A stretch of DNA of 64,000 nt. Source: Dehalogenimonas lykanthroporepellens BL-DC-9 (GTDB lineage Bacteria > Chloroflexota > Dehalococcoidia > Dehalococcoidales > Dehalococcoidaceae). The stretch is from the NCBI GenBank assembly GCA_000143165.1, contig CP002084.1, positions 620,001 through 684,000 on the forward strand, written 5' to 3'. The notes under the pieces are model-generated. The model saw only the letters and a program-made list of their open reading frames with translations, did no database searches and was not told the DNA's origin. Of this stretch, positions 63,552 to 64,000 are shown in pieces. Each line of letters opens with the position of its first letter. Within the stretch, counting starts at the first letter, position 1. The translations under genes were made by a program, and so were the position numbers.

Positions 63552-63869
63552 ATGCCAATTGAGATCAGCGACGATACCTTCGAATCGGAGGTCATCAAGT
63601 CAGAGTTACCGGTACTGGTGGATTTCTGGGCCCCATGGTGCGGCCCTTGCCGTATGGTTGCCCCTGTGGTTGATAAGCTTGAAGAAAAACACCAGGGCAA
63701 GTTCAAGTTCTGTAAAATAAACGTTGATGATAATCAGAAGACTGCCGGTCAGTTCCGGGTTATGTCAATACCAACGCTGATGTTTTTCAAGGACGGCGAA
63801 GTACAGGAAACCGTGGTCGGGGCTGTACCGGAAAGTTCATTGCAGGAAAAAATCGATAAATTGATCTAG
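63552..63869 (+). CDS. trxA: Thioredoxin
   Basis: A 105-residue classical thioredoxin. The redox site WCGPC (Cys30 and Cys33) follows PVLVDFWAP, and the cis-proline motif SIPTLMFFKDG is present. AGGAG lies 6 bases before the ATG at 63552. It is the third gene after the HdrD-like and HdrA-GltD genes, 91 bases after the latter, and precedes a strong terminator, so it is probably the last gene of that operon. No thioredoxin reductase is adjacent; the Hdr-like complex might reduce it, which is inference. Confidence 0.95.
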   Translation: MPIEISDDTFESEVIKSELPVLVDFWAPWCGPCRMVAPVVDKLEEKHQGKFKFCKINVDDNQKTAGQFRVMSIPTLMFFKDGEVQETVVGAVPESSLQEKIDKLI

Positions 63870-63892
63870 TGGCGGCACATGTTCATGCAAAC

Positions 63893-63924
63893 ACGGAGGG
63901 CTTCATTGGAGCCCTCCGTTTATT
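63893..63924. terminator. Terminator between trxA and cobU
   Basis: ACGGAGGGCT (63893-63902) pairs perfectly with AGCCCTCCGT (63910-63919), loop TCATTGG, followed on the plus strand by TTATTTTA. It overlaps the end of the convergent cobU gene. Confidence 0.8.
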
Positions 63925-64000
63925 TTATCTTCAGGGGTATGCCGGCTACCATCAGATAGACCTCTGAGCAAGCCTTGGCTAATTGTTGATTAGCCCTTCC
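63920..64000 (-). CDS. cobU: CobU C-terminal end (adenosylcobinamide kinase/guanylyltransferase), cut by the window
   Basis: The last 81 bases, read on the minus strand, give 26 residues and a TAA stop at 63920-63922. The reading GRANQQLAKACSEVYLMVAG followed by IPLKIK matches the typical C-terminus of CobU, the bifunctional cobinamide kinase and guanylyltransferase of cobalamin assembly and salvage. The rest of the gene lies to the right of the window. Corrinoid salvage would suit an organism with corrinoid enzymes such as reductive dehalogenases. The call rests on a short motif. Confidence 0.7.
   Translation of the reverse strand, partial: GRANQQLAKACSEVYLMVAGIPLKIK

Noticed and set aside
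1-64000. CRISPR arrays, rRNA genes, prophage or intact insertion sequences
   Set aside because: No regularly spaced repeats, rRNA segments, transposase motifs or phage structural genes were seen on either strand.

Overview
This window reads as a chromosome segment of an anaerobic bacterium. The gene content best fits the class Dehalococcoidia (Chloroflexota), something like Dehalogenimonas or Dehalococcoides. The assignment is an inference from several traits together: LL-diaminopimelate aminotransferase (DapL), a two-gene minimal SUF system, citramalate synthase, archaeal-type phosphoglycerate mutase (ApgM), a soluble heterodisulfide-reductase-like complex, and a CobU C-terminus at the right edge. 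No search could be run. The segment is almost entirely housekeeping genes packed into operons with ATGA/GTGA-type overlaps. I found no prophage, intact insertion sequence or CRISPR array.

Layout. 1-5.5 kb, plus strand: histidine genes hisZ (cut by the left edge), hisG (a tandem duplication), hisD, hisC, hisB. 5.5-11.9 kb, minus strand: purine operon guaA, an unknown gene, purD, purE, purB, purC. 11.9-13 kb, plus: tsaC-like and rpiB. 13-24.5 kb, plus: branched-chain amino acid genes ilvD, ilvB, ilvN, ilvC, leuA, an MgtC-like gene, leuC, leuD, leuB, cimA. 24.9-27 kb, plus: two unknown genes, a divergent thymidylate synthase and tRNA-Lys. 27-31 kb: ygiQ-type radical SAM gene, a FmdB zinc ribbon and the sufC-sufB pair. 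31.4-35.3 kb, plus: aspS, tig, clpP. 35.3-43 kb, minus: dprA, topA, xerC, an M24 peptidase, a PHP phosphoesterase, a PurN-like formyltransferase and a PfkB-like kinase interrupted by an amber codon. 43.1-47.5 kb, plus: lysA, holB, ricT, hflX. 47.5-48 kb: a GC-rich stretch without an intact gene. 48-56.2 kb, minus: dxs, pgk, apgM, tpiA, miaA, dapF, dapL. 56.3-63.9 kb, plus: a small membrane protein, tRNA-Arg, a two-component pair, then an HdrD-like protein, an HdrA protein with an inserted GltD module, and thioredoxin. The last 81 bases are the end of cobU on the minus strand.

How the genes work together. Lysine and cell-wall diaminopimelate synthesis is represented by dapL, dapF and lysA. Isoleucine would come from pyruvate through citramalate (cimA, leuCD, leuB, then ilvBN, ilvC, ilvD), sharing enzymes with the leucine and valine routes. 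Pgk, ApgM and TpiA supply the triose section of gluconeogenesis or glycolysis and Dxs starts isoprenoid synthesis. The HdrD-like/HdrA-GltD/thioredoxin group looks like a cytoplasmic system linking NAD(P)H, ferredoxin and a disulfide, and it is the best candidate here for an undescribed system.

Gene-expression signals are unusual. Several consensus promoters sit so close to their start codons that the mRNAs should be leaderless (lysA, dprA, ygiQ, the 56.3 kb membrane protein gene, probably guaA). Two genes appear to begin with CTG (purD and the 57.7 kb sensor kinase), and hflX may begin with ATA. A short Ile/Leu-rich reading frame running into a strong hairpin precedes leuA and may be an attenuator.
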